Below, piece by piece: positions 24,025 through 36,971 of a stretch of DNA of 64,000 nt (positions are counted from its first letter, which is position 1; each line of letters begins with the position of its first letter). A program made the translations under genes and the position numbers. Below the pieces are notes generated by a model. It had not been told where the DNA came from and made no database searches. It was given only the letters and a program-made list of their open reading frames with translations. Source of the stretch: Sipunculus nudus (taxonomy: Eukaryota > Annelida > Sipuncula > Golfingiida > Sipunculidae); assembly GCA_026874595.1 (NCBI GenBank), contig CM049309.1, positions 90,852,723 to 90,916,722 on the forward strand, in the 5' to 3' direction.

Positions 24025-26345
24025 CAGGGGCGGATACAGGATTTTGCAAGTTGAGGGGGGGGGGGGGCTATTAGATACTTTGCATAATATAATATATATA
24101 TATTTAGGCGCAGGCACTTGCCGTACTCTGTGAATCATTGGATACGTTATTTCAATTTAAGGCACTTTATACCTATAAGACAGAATTCTTTGCCGTTTTA
24201 AAAACGAAAAACTGCCCTTTTTTTATTCTTAAACTTCAGAATAATGATTTTAACAGAATCAACTGTTCTTGATGGATTAGAGAAGGAGGTATTAGATGGC
24301 CAGTACCACATCCAATCTCCCGAAACATCTAGTCGTAGTTTCAATCTAACATTAAATAATTTGCAGACTGGAAACTACCAAAACATAACTCCTCGCTTAT
24401 ATATCAAAATATACTTTTTGAATTTTTCCACTCCATATACGATCTGACAATTTGTAAATTGTGAAATTTTTGTAAACTGGTACAGATGTGCAACTTTAAA
24501 AATTTTCCCGAGACATAGTTTACAACTGGAAACTCGTGAACAAAGTTGAGAAAAAACGTAAATGCAGACAATTCATATTATGTGTATTTTTATTTTGTGA
24601 ATTTACAGTTTATTGCGCAAGGATTATATTAATTAAAAAATGTGGGGTAAGTTCAACAACTCGATTTTGCATAACCGGTCTGCTAGCCCCTTTCGGAAAG
24701 TATATTCAATTAAAGATTTCCCTAAAACAAAAAAATACAGACCGTCTTTTTATCGTCTTTTTTTCACAACAGTAAAGCATCTTTTAAATAAAAATATATT
24801 TGTGATCCAGGTAAACTCTATATTATTTAGGATTGTTTTTTTTCTTGCTCTCCTCATAAGTCCGTCTATAACTGTTGAATACAGCTGCTTACAGACGAAT
24901 CAACCAATGTCGATACTTACATGCTATACCTTGCTTCGCAGAGCTATAATTAACTCAGCAAATAAAGACTTTTCTAGTGCAAGCAGTTAGAATGCGGAAT
25001 TCATAGCAAAAGAATGAATGATCTGGACATTATTTTTTTCTCTCAACCGATATTTAAATAAAAATAAGACTTGGGTATATTAATAATCTCTTTCTAAGGT
25101 ATCGTATAGAGATGAACATCAGATGTGAGCACAAGTGCCCAACGATGTAAACATTTCATTCATTATTTTATCTCAAATACGGATCAGTCATAAAAAAGAC
25201 ACAACTACATCTAAACATTTAAGTGCATTAAACATCATTGGAAAAGGCAAACGAATAACTCATGATTGAATATTATTCTCTAACTATTTTTTAAGATATT
25301 ACTCACCAGCGTTTATATTGAATTACTGGTATAGCTTAAATAACTTTTCCATGTGTGCAGTTGCTTCATTAGACTATAAGTATAACTTGCTTTAATACGT
25401 TCAAACGTCATATCTCTTTTATATATACGTCGGAATTATACAATGCATCTTTCGTTCGCATATTTATGCATTTTCGTTTAAATATTTATTTGTTAATTTA
25501 TACATTTGTAATCGATAATAAATCTTCCAAAAAATGATGCTATAGGTATTAAACATTGTCAATTTACTAAAGTTTCTTGTACCGTTTTGTATATTTTTTT
25601 CTTTTAAAGAGCGACAAGGACAAATAATTTCAAAACAGATTCCCCATTGAGAATTTCAACTGATATATACAGCCAAAACCAAAGTCCCCCATACATGTTA
25701 TTTATGACGAGGCAGTAAATTTCCACTGCCTATCATAAAAATCTAATGCTATGATGTATGTATATTCAGACACTCTTTATTATTTTTTATTTTTAACGAA
25801 TTATATTGACATTTGTTTAAAAGAATAAATTATTTTTATTTCTAGGATAGAGAGACTTGAAAGAGGCTTGTTTTTTAGTTAAACGCTTATCCATGTTCAC
25901 ATGGAAGATGTCCAGGCCCAAGGACAGCTGTTTGAGAAAGCCACGGTTGTTAGATCATGTAGATCGAAATTTTTAAACAACAAGGACCTAGGGCCATAAT
26001 GGTGGCCGGGCATATGTTTAACTAGGAAAGTGTGGCATCAGTGATGGTGCGGGACGGACGGACGGATTGAAGGACAGACGGACGAAAGGACGGTCCGACT
26101 GACAGAGGCGGACCATTTAAGTAGTCTTCTCTCCTAACGGCGGGGGAATAAAAAGATGCCTGATCCTGGTGTAGACATGCGTCTCTCCCAACGATTTCTG
26201 GGGTGTTCAGCTTTTGTTTTTAAGTTGAAAGGGTGATATTTGTATGACGGCAACTGAAAATAATGTAAAGAAAGTCTTCTCTGATAAAAATGATAACAAT
26301 GTTTCAAGCTTGGGGGGGGGGCCTCCCCCTCTGGATCCGCCACTG
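24025..26345. mobile_element. Possible DNA transposon(s) with CAGNGGCGGATCC termini
   Basis: CAGGGGCGGATACAGG at 24025-24040, followed by a poly-G run, is opposed by the inverted end CTGGATCCGCCACTG at 26331-26345, preceded by a poly-G/C run. The immediate flanks GAGTAT and CAGTAT match at five of six bases. A third similar terminus, CAGAGGCGGACC, starts at 26103 on the plus strand, so the right end could instead bound a 243-bp MITE (26103-26345). No transposase is visible in the interior. Both readings remain open. Confidence 0.35.
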
Positions 26346-29300
26346 CAGTATGCCAGTTTTTACATTATTTATCATTATTATTCATTGCGATTATTTATCA
26401 TCATTATAGTTACCACAAATTGTACAGAAACTTGAATAAGCCATACAAAAATATCATTTTATAATTTATAATAAAAGGGGAAATGTCTATCGATAAAACA
26501 TGCGGGAATCTGAATAATTTTTTTTGTGTGTAAACATTATCTACAGTGATAATATTTATCCGTCATATAACAGACACCTTTGACATTATTACATTTGAGA
26601 AATCCAATGCAAATCCACAGGTCCAATCATCTAAAGTCACACAAGACAAATTGAAATCAATTGACAATAGAAGAAAAGTTGTGTCTTTATCTGTCTTTCG
26701 TGGACGCAAAATGTCAGTAGAAATGAGTATTCACTTATAAGTGTAATTTTGTAAATAAAAACGAATAAGTCTTCCAGACAAATAAAGTGAGGACCACCCA
26801 AGTGAGGACCACCCAAGTGGTGTCCTATACAAAAGCGGGTATCAGTTTCAATATCTACTTCATTGTTACAAAACCCTTGTGCTTGTATCCATGCCATCGG
26901 ATTTCTCTCTCGGAATGTTTTTAAAGAGAGTTCATTTTATACGCTATTTGTCAGAATGTCGTACAGGACTTCTAAGTTCCTATTTAATCTATCTGATTGC
27001 CTTTGGACTGGGTGGGTCATACTTCGGTGATACCGTATCTGGTCTTATATATGCATGAGGGGTTCTCGCAAAGATATCACATATAATATTTCACTAATAC
27101 TCGTGCAATCTTGATAATGGAAATAACTAGCACAGAAAAAGCATTCTATTTGTTGGAATATTCTTCACGTACACAACGATTACGGCCGTAATACAAATGA
27201 CCTATAATAAAGGAGTCACACAAATCCTGTTCGTACTGTTTCAGGAGGCAGTATGTTCCCTTCTGGTTAGAATTTAAACATCACACCTCTGAACTCTTAT
27301 ATACACAAGTGGGTTAAGAAATAATTACCCGGGAATTATGTGCGCGGACAGAAACCAGCAATGTGGCGCGGGTGCAACATCTACACGGTAATCAAGGCCA
27401 GACATTCCCAGAAAAACTTTATTTTTTCAGCATTTGACTAAGTTTTTAAAAAGTCAGTGGAAAGGTACCTTCCATTCATGGAAACGCCTTCAGATAATAT
27501 TAATGCATTCCTGTTTATATATTCAGTGAAGTTTAAGATGCCTGTGAATGCAATGAGACCTGAAGTGATAGGAACGCGATAGTAGAATACGAGTAGCCCT
27601 AGCCCTCCGTGATTTGTGCCATTTTGTTATGGTTTATGTTTTATCATATTCAGAACAAATTTTTGGATAATTCAAGTATGGTCTTGTGTTGTAAAATAAG
27701 AGATTAAATTTTTTTCAAAATCAGTAAATTTTGTTATGTAAAAACAATTACATTTAAAGCAAACACAAGAAATGTAGTGAAAATTAACTTTTAAGCAGTT
27801 CCCCTCTTTAAACTTGAAAATATTCAGGTTGAAGAGAGCTATATAATGCCTGTAGAATTTGAATATTTGAGAATTCCGTCGAATACAGAGTTTACAATCT
27901 ACAAAAAAAGTATGTAATTTAAACTAACTCACTATGGCCATTTCATAGACCGATTCCGTTAAAGTTGGGTAGAAGTGTATTAATTTACGTCAATGATGTT
28001 GATCTAATCTTGATACAATGAAAAGTCTCCGTATCTCCTATATGCGTTGTTAGTTGCATTAAGATGGTCCTTTTTGCATTCTGGTATTACCTGATGATTG
28101 TCCTGGTAACGATGGCTCAAGTAACACCAGAGGTTTTAATTTCCGATCCTAATAGTTACCTTAAGATGTTTCCTTTATTTAGACACCGGTTTTGTGTATC
28201 TCTTATATGCGGCAGATGCACTTGATGACGATTGAGAACACGACCGCTGATATACCGTTTGCAAACCTTCATTCATTGGAGAAAAGAACATGTATAATGG
28301 GTATTATAATGTTGGTAATCTTGGTGAATCTCGTTGAATATGTAACCAGTGGTCCAGTACATGTTGCAGTGTACTATAGCTTATAGAACAGGAAATTAAG
28401 TAGCATCTGTAAATGGTGAACCCGTAATCTTAGGGAATGAGTCCAACGTGAATACTTGTTGGATGAAGATTTACGAAAATACGCAACTGTCACGATCGCT
28501 TGAGATCTAAGAAATAATCTCCTCGCCTAACCTCTTTTGGCCCAGGTGTTCTACTGGCCAAATAATGCAAGGACGTGGTGTGTCTGTGCAAATGCAATTG
28601 AAAACGACGAAATAGGCATTGAAAATGACGATATATGATACCGAAACCACCTTTCCTGTTGCCACACTAGGTTATAAAAATAGCATTCAGGTTGAATTGA
28701 AATTACTACTTTTTCAGATACAAGGTGTACTAGAGTATATGAACTAAATAAAATGGTAAGAGAACACGCATGTGATGGGTACAGCTGATTTTAATGCATC
28801 TACAGAGTGAAAAGAGGATTTTTACGAAATGCTGGAATAATTGTAAAAAAAAAAAACATGAGACCATCAAAACAAAATGGTATCCAAAATATCAGTTTTA
28901 TCGAAGGTGGAAAGTGGAAACAGTCTTGCCGGTTAATGTGTTGTCTGATCTGATATTTAGAGCTGTAAAGTATTATTTTAAACATTAAGCTGATGTTTCT
29001 GGACTATGTCACGGTTTTCCCGATGGCACGATCTTTACTCAGCAGGTGATATCGGCAGAAACATCGCCTTCCTTACATGAACTTGTAAGCATGGATCCTG
29101 AAGAGTGCAAAGTCACAGGTAAGTAAACAGATGTCTGACGCATGTCTGGTGAGGATTAATGTACATCCAGATTGTATTCATGGATATAAAATAGGAATTT
29201 AAAACACTTTATAATCTGTTAACAGCATATGTCGAATATTTTCTGGTTACATGCAAATAACCTGCATTATTTATATCCGCCATTATTTATTTGCGTTCAT

Positions 29301-30061
29301 TCCATCCGTGTATGTGTGTTTGTGTGAAACATAACTCACACAGTCGTGAACGGAATTCCATGAAATTTTCAGAGCATTCGGGAATGTGCCAATGAAGAAT
29401 CGAATAGATTATTGGTGTGGGCCCTGCTCATGATCTGGATCCTGGAAAGACTTCCTGGAATGCTCACGAATGTGCAGTCACACATCCTGATAGAACGTGG
29501 GAAATTGGACCCTGTGTGTGAATGCAAACACTCGTTCGGTAACATGTGCACCAATAAACCTGGGAATATGGGCCAATAAGTGAATGAAAACACGGGTTGC
29601 GTAGTTCCGACATTAAGTCGGAGGCCTGCATTCTTGAGAATGCATATTTCTACTAAATTAGTATAATCATGCAATATTAAATACTAAATAAAAACTTTTT
29701 CTGTGAATCTATATGGTAGTCCGCCTAGGATATGTGATTTTTAAAGTCAATCCAACTTATGGTATTTTCTAAACAAACAACCCATGAATATTTAAAAAAA
29801 GAATCAATGCCATTGATTTTACAGAGCTGGGAGAAATGAAGATGTTCCTGGTGTTCTGCTTGATGAAAGGAAGGGACCATGTCAGACGGCACTTCATTCT
29901 GTCTTCCACAGGTTTGTCCTCAGGAGTCAGCCGGGGGAGAACAAAGAGAAGGACTGATTTGTGAGAAGTTGGCACACTTGACACACTTTCCCCAAAGGGC
30001 TAGTCGGGATGGGCAGTTGCGTGATAAAGCGCTAGTTATGTCAATGAGTTCTTCAGCCAAT
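26346..30061. other. No gene recognised
   Basis: AT-rich DNA. A 17-bp direct duplication (AAGTGAGGACCACCC) lies at about 26786-26820. Open frames under 105 codons lack domains. Nothing else stands out. Confidence 0.4.
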
Positions 30062-30135
30062 ACCATAGAACCAGCCACATGAGAGGAATCACTAAAATAC
30101 CATAGAACCAGCCACATGAGAGGAATCATTAAAAT
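30062..30135. repeat. 37-bp tandem duplication
   Basis: ACCATAGAACCAGCCACATG and its continuation is repeated at 30062 and 30099 with one visible difference (ATCACT versus ATCATT). Confidence 0.9.
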
Positions 30136-33100
30136 AAAAGGTCAGACCGCCACCGAAGGAGAAGTCTCTGTAGTTTGCGGTTAGGTACCTTGTTCAGTCC
30201 CGTTTAAACAGTTGTATATGACAGGATGTAAATGAAATAAATCAATTGGATATCTGCTGATTTAAAGGTTTTAAAGTATAGTCAAGATAACACGCCCGGG
30301 AAGAGTTTTTCTTACTAACAAATTGTTTGCATTGTTGTTCATTGTTCTTACAAAGAGATCCAACATCATAACAATCATAGTTTTATTTCTTGCGTACGAC
30401 AAGATATTGATGGCCGCACAGATTTTTTAATCAAACAGATCTAGTTAAAGTTTCCTTTAGCCAAAACCTGATGATAAAAACAACTGAGGATTAATACCAA
30501 TCAAAAGGTATTTATATTTGGTACGTATTTAACAATTTCTCCACAATATAGTCCTCGATAGTTTCTAAAAACAGGAACGTCTGCAAACTTTCTGCTGTTG
30601 ATGCGAGTTTCTGCTGTACGGTTTTCGCTTTTTGTTTCCTGAAATAAGGACACACTGGCAGTGCGGCATTTTAGTACAAATGTTTCATTATGTTTTCAAC
30701 GGCAGCCCTGGTTGACTGTTTGAAGGTGGAGATGCATTTATTTAGTTATTTATTTTTATTTATTTATTTTTGACAGCGGTGTCCAGTTATATGAACGTAT
30801 GTTATATCCTATCTGGAAGTGGAGTAACAAAAGAAAAAAAATAGTTTAATTGAAAATGGCGTTATAAAATGAATGTTGACGTATTAGGTGGGGATATCAT
30901 CTACACAGTCCTGCAAGAGATGTATCGTTATTGGTTAAGATACAATGGGGACCATTAAGGTACAGGAATCTTTGTTGGATGTTTCTGTAATGCTATTACA
31001 CGCCTTGATCTACATTTATATTACGTGATTCTAAAGACTCACAACGTGGCAGAGATGTCACGTGTAGGCTATGAGTATACCGTCAAAACATGCTTGGGAA
31101 AAATTTATACAACAGATCTGGTTTCTCATGAGTGCTGAATAGATCGATTCGAAATAAATTTTGTTGACTGCTAAAGGGGTGGGTTATAAAATACACGTCT
31201 TGACTTGAGTCTAGACTTACGTTTATAAGTGCAGTCTCGAGTGTAGAAGTTGTCCTAAGACAACTCTAAAGATTATCTCAGTATCGCGGGCTTGTCCAAC
31301 GATCTTGATTTGAAAATGACTTTAATTAACTGACATTATTGTGACAGTGTGTACCTTCAGACTTCATTAAGGCATCCCGAGACCTGTGCTTTACGGGAGC
31401 AATCGAATGTTTCCAAGACCGTTCGCAGGGCAGATTTGAACACTGAAACTGAAACTGACTCTAGACTCTGTTTTCAAGAGGTCAAGGCTGTCCTGAGATG
31501 AAGATTGTAACCTACTATCGGTGAGAGTATCCATGGCTTGATGCGCTATCTACAACTCTGGCATGTCTATAGATATGGGTCAGCAGGGAATGTCTTTCTA
31601 ACACAGAATCATCAGCTGAATGTGAGTGACTTTTCATATGGTAAATTCTTAGTACAATCTACACTTAAGATCAGATTACCCAGGAATGGTTTCATACCTC
31701 TGTTTGAATTTTAACGCCCTTTTTAAATGGACCGTGTATTAAGAGCTGTACAATTGTTTTAGCACCACCTACCAATCGTTTAAAGAAACATCTTTTATTT
31801 CAGATTTCCAAGTGATGTGATCATGCATTTATCTCAATAATGTATTGTTCTGAAATTTGATATGCCCCAATGATCTTGAGTCGTTTTTATGAAAGTATTT
31901 TGTTTCATAAATTGTTGAACTTTGTCTTGTCAATGGAACCTCTGTATCCATTGGACAAGACATGTAAACCTTGTCGCCTACAAAACTGTTTTGATTCACG
32001 TAAAATGAAGGAAGGCTTCATAGCCAGTTCCACAATTTCAATGCTGATTGACCGTGGACAGATCTATCTTTTAAGCAAGACTTACAAAGCCATGCACCAT
32101 TTCCTTCTAACATTATCTTAAACAGTTCAGGGTTCTAAGAAGCAGCATAATGACTCTTTCAGAAAAGTTCCAACAGCCAAAGCCTACAAGCCTACATCAT
32201 TACAATATGATATAGTCAATATTTTGAATCTCACAATATTAATATGGAATACTGTGTTATATCGATGATAAATTTGCGATTTACATCGGTTCTATAGACT
32301 AGAAAGACTTATCACCTGTGAAGATTTTGAATATTTTTGAAGATTTTTGAACAAAACCGGAACCGGAAGGCCAGCTGTTCTCATCCTCAGTAGGAGGCAC
32401 CGCTTTAACCATTGACTGTAGCTGTCAATCCTAATATTCTTGGTTAAAAGTGGGATCGTAGACAAGTTCCATAATAGTATTCGGAAGGTGATTAGGTTTT
32501 CATCCGATCCAAATGCATTGAAACGGCTGTTTCGCACATGATATGAGAACAGGTATATGTGAAAACTCCGCCTACGATTTATTCAGCCCACGCATTGACC
32601 TAGATTAAGAGTAAGTTATAGTAGCTGGAGCTGTCCTGTTTTCTTTCCAACCATGTGAAGAAAAGTGCCGAAAATTTACCCTTTTCCAAACAAGACTGAA
32701 AGATAGTTAAAACTTCCCGTTAACATGTAGGCCATGTTGAGCCACCAGTACTACCGAATAGCGCACTAAACCTAGTGTATATGTATGTGTTCAACGTTAT
32801 GGGGCATTTGTTCAGCCATTGGTGTGTAAAACTACTTTCGCAATAGCAATATATAGCTCAGGTAATCTGAAAGGTACAAAGAAGTATGGAAATTCCGAAT
32901 GACGGTATATTTCTTACTATGGATGATATATACATAGCATTTGTGAATATAGTGTATAAGCACATTAAATGGACTTACATTGTTGGGCAAAATGCTTTGT
33001 TAATAAAATTTCCTTTTCGTAAGTAGGAAACGCAACAAGTTCCCTCAAATGAATACTGGAACACATATCGGGTCGGTGATTCTGTGATTTGTTATAAATA

Positions 33101-33752
33101 GAAACATTTTTCTTTATGAACGAATTCTGTATAGGGTCTCTTCCTGTTACATGAAATTCCCTGACCCAGTTACAGTGTCATTGTTATACCTGAAACGTCC
33201 TCGTGACGCTCACAACAGGCTGATGATTCTGTTAGATTATTCAGGCAACAGAAGGTTGCTCTGCTTGCCGCTTGCTGCCAACGATACACGCATGACTTGT
33301 ACGGGTTCCTTAATGTATCTGAAAATGCCTGTAGACCAAATCATCACGACACACTCTGTAGGCGTTCAGTCAAGTGACATCTCTTTATCTGTCTGTTTAA
33401 AGGGATGCAGGGCTTCTCAATGACGTCAACTGCCTTCAAACAGACACGAGCATGTCAGATCGTAAGTCTTCATGAATGTAAGCCAGCTGTGCTGTTGACA
33501 TATCTGTGTTATAATTTTTGTGTTGGTGCACTTTAATAACCATAATCATAATAATCATACAAAGAAAGTTTGAACAATTATTATAATAAGGATACTTATG
33601 AAGATGAGGATGGATAATGATCCTAATCAAATCATGAAAACGAGAAACTAGCCGGAGCAGCTGGTTACATTATAAATAAATACAGCTGCAATGTTTTATT
33701 TATGATTCTTCCATGGACACTCCAAAATTATGTGATAAATTATAACACATAT
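30136..33752. other. No gene recognised with confidence
   Basis: Two open frames were examined: 31870-32121 (contains a CxxCRLQxC stretch) and 33151-33423 (90 codons from an ATG). Neither has full domain evidence or splice context. A TTTA/ATTT-rich low-complexity stretch lies at 30738-30771. Confidence 0.35.
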
Positions 33753-34247
33753 TTAAAGGGGCCTAATCACCTTTAAAGTATGTTGAATTAACACGTAAAA
33801 TAGCTTCTTCCCTTTAATATAAAATTGTTCCTGCCAAAATGTTGCCCTGTAAATGAGTGTTAAATACAGTTGACCGGGCGCGATTACAGGTGACAACATA
33901 AACACAGCGCATTGGACTTGGTGCATGAGTGAGCCATAACACCTGCCAATCATGATTTGCCCGACTGACTTGGCCCCAAAATTGTAATACATGTTCCTGC
34001 TGGCTGAAATATTGTGTGTTGTGGCTCACAATCGGACCTCTGGTCACGCGGCATTGTTATGGTATACAGAGACATGTTGACTGTGTTTACAAACAAGCAG
34101 AACACGAGCAAAGTGTTAAACAGCTGTATGCCAGGTACTGAGACCGTGTGCTGGGATGGTTCTGCTGGGAAACTTTTGTATAAAGCACAACTGAACCGAT
34201 AGTGTTAAAGAATAGGCATAATAATGCTCCTGATTATGTCCCTTTAA
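33753..34247. mobile_element. MITE candidate, 495 bp, TTAA-flanked
   Basis: TTAA at 33753-33756 is followed by AGGGGCCTAATCA. At the other end TGATTATGTCCCT is followed by TTAA at 34244-34247. The 13-bp ends are inverted repeats with two mismatches. A TTAA target is used by piggyBac- and Kolobok-type transposons. The interior has no recognisable transposase. The repeat is short, so chance pairing cannot be excluded. Confidence 0.5.
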
Positions 34248-35796
34248 GGTTAAATCTTTCTCTGGAGAAAACTAGCTACCCAAATACTGTGTTGTTTAAA
34301 ATTTTGACACCAAAAGGTCATATGATTTATACGCATTGACAATGAAACAACAAAATTAATATCAATTCCTTCTAAATAAATCCCCCGGATATACCTACCG
34401 GTGACACGTACTCCTGCCTAAAAGGGCTCTCCAAAAGCAAAAGTATTTCTTGATTTTTGCTGAAGATTATAATTATATTGCTCATGAAAACCAACAATTT
34501 GTACCAACTGAGAAAAAACCATTATTTGATTTCTTTTTCAAAGAAATGTACTGTAATGGTGTTTTGATGTCAGCTTTATTTGAGTGGCCCAAAATAACAC
34601 AGACAAAACATCAATGTATGCTTTCTCTGATAAGGCTATGTAAATGGCTGCCTTGTTGCTGTTTATAGCTTGCGGTTCTGGTTTGTCAAGTGTGATTGAA
34701 TGAGGGCCGGCTCGCTATAAGAGTTCGATCAAAAGCACCGAGTACTCTACATACCATAAACTTCTACTTCTACGGCGTGTGCTTCAATTTCCCTCTCTCT
34801 AGGCTGCAATAAGCAAAACTTTATGTGAATATTTCCAGCTGTTAGGTTCTCCTAATACGCTGATCAATAATTTCCGGTGGGCAGTGAATATAGGGGATAC
34901 TGAAACGTTGCAAAGTACAATTTCTCTCTTCACTTTGTGCCTTTGATAAAACTTTGACTGCTGCATCTTTTCATCCGAAACTGTTCTCGGTTTGTTTATA
35001 AGTATTATGATTAGGATCTTGTTAGTTGGTTGATACGAGGGTTGGTCTGTGTGAGTGTTTTACTTAAATTTTTATTGACGTAGTTTAAGTAAACTTAAAA
35101 TCTCGTAATGTTGGACGATAAATGACATTATGTGAGATTTCACGAAAACACTAATAATTGTTTTACTCTTTTAAAAATGTCTGTCCTGTGTTACATTTGA
35201 TAAACTCTACCAAATATAGTGTCGTCCAATCTCGACTTATGTCAAGAAACAAGAATGCCATGGCTTCGTTAAAATCTGTCGGCTGGACAGAGCTGGCCAT
35301 GTGTCATGATTACATATCTTGTTATAGATAATTTCAATTACGTGCAGGTGTTAAGGCGCAACAATAAAGTTGACAACACGGGAAATTAAAAGAACACTTG
35401 TTGTAAGGAAATATTAATTTGTTGCCATGGCTCTAAGATGACACGTATCTGAATTCTGAAATTCGTCACAGTGCAAAAAGGCACTGTCAGGGATACAAAA
35501 ATGCAGTGTAACTGCCGACTATTGTAAACATCAATCAAGTAAGCATCTGAAAAAAAACAATCTACACATCATTCCTATCTCCTAGATAATAGACAAGCTA
35601 TGTTGTCATACACACATAAGTGTATGCATTTTGAACTTGCTAGACGGTAGGTATTTATCTTATATAGTTTTAAAATTGTAATAATTAAAGTAGAATTAAT
35701 GACATACACGAAGCGCCGTTTCGCAAGCCAAAAGTCACAGACGGTGATTTAAAAGTTGTTAAATATTAATGTTCGTTCTCGCCAATTGTTCATATC
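34248..35796. other. No gene recognised
   Basis: AT-rich intergenic DNA without clear repeats or exons. Confidence 0.4.
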
Positions 35797-36971
35797 ATAC
35801 TCTGTTACACATCTTAGGCTGTACTTGGTGTTGCTCTGTTACCCATAAAAGGCTGTACTTGGTGATGCTCTGTTACACATTATAGGCTGTACTTGATGAT
35901 GCTCTGTTAGACATTATAGGCTGTACTTGTTGATGCTCTGTTAGAAATTATAGGCTGTACTTGGTGATGCTCTGTTACACATTATAGGCTGTACTTTTTG
36001 ATGCTCTGTTAGACATTATAGGCTGTACTTGTTGATGCTCTGTTAAACATTATAAGCTGTACTTGGTGATGCTCTGTTACACATCATAGGCTGTACTTGG
36101 TGATGCTCTGTTACACATTATAGGCTGTACTTGGTGGTGCTCTGTTACACATCATAGGCTGTACTTGGTGATGCTCTGTTATACATCATAGTCTGTACTT
36201 GGTGATGCTTTGTTACACATTATAGGCTGTCCTTGATGATGCTCTGTTAAACATTATGAGCTGTACTTGGTGATTCTCTGAAGCACATTATAAGCTGTAC
36301 TTGGTGATTCACTGTTACACATCATAGGCTGTACTTGGTGATGCTCTGTTACACATCATAGGCTGTACTTGGTGATGCTCTGTTAGACATTATAGGCTGT
36401 ACTTGATGATGCTCTGTTAGACATTATAGGCTGTACTTGGTGATGCTCTGTTAGACATTATAGGCTGTACTTGGTGATGCTCTGTTACACATCATAGGCT
36501 GTACTTGGTGATGCTCTGTTACACATCATAGTCTGTACTTGGTGATGCTTTGTTACACATTATAGGCTGTCCTTGATGATGCTCTGTTTGACATTATAGG
36601 CTGTACTTGGTGATGCTTTGTTACACATTATAGGCTGTCCTTGATGATGCTCTGTTTGACATTATAGGCTGTACTTGGTGATGCTCTGTTACACATTATA
36701 GGCTGTACTTGGTGATGCTCTGTTACACATTATAGGCTGTACATGGTGGTGCTGTGTTAGACATTATAGGCTGTACTTGGTGATTCTATGTCACTCATTA
36801 TAGGCTGTACTTGGTGATGCTCTGTTTAACATTATAGGCTGTACTTGGTGATGCTCTGTTTAACATTATAGGCTGTACTTTTTGATGCTCTGTTAGACAT
36901 TATAGGCTGTACTTGTTGATGCTCTGTTAAACATTATAGACTGTACTAGGTGATGCTCTCTTACACATCAT
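35797..36971. repeat. 34-bp satellite array, about 34 copies
   Basis: The unit is GCTGTACTTGGTGATGCTCT followed by GTTACACATTATAG. Copies vary mainly at TTGGTGATG (TTGTTGATG, TTGATGATG) and at the TACAC/TAGAC/TAAAC position. The same variants recur in blocks, which points to spreading by unequal exchange of several units at once. The array has no long open frame. Confidence 0.95.

Noticed and set aside
31870-32121. Nuclear receptor DNA-binding domain exon, suggested by CKPCRLQNCF
   Set aside because: Only the C-terminal half of a second zinc finger is imitated. The two preceding cysteines and the first finger are absent, and no splice acceptor with a pyrimidine tract precedes it.
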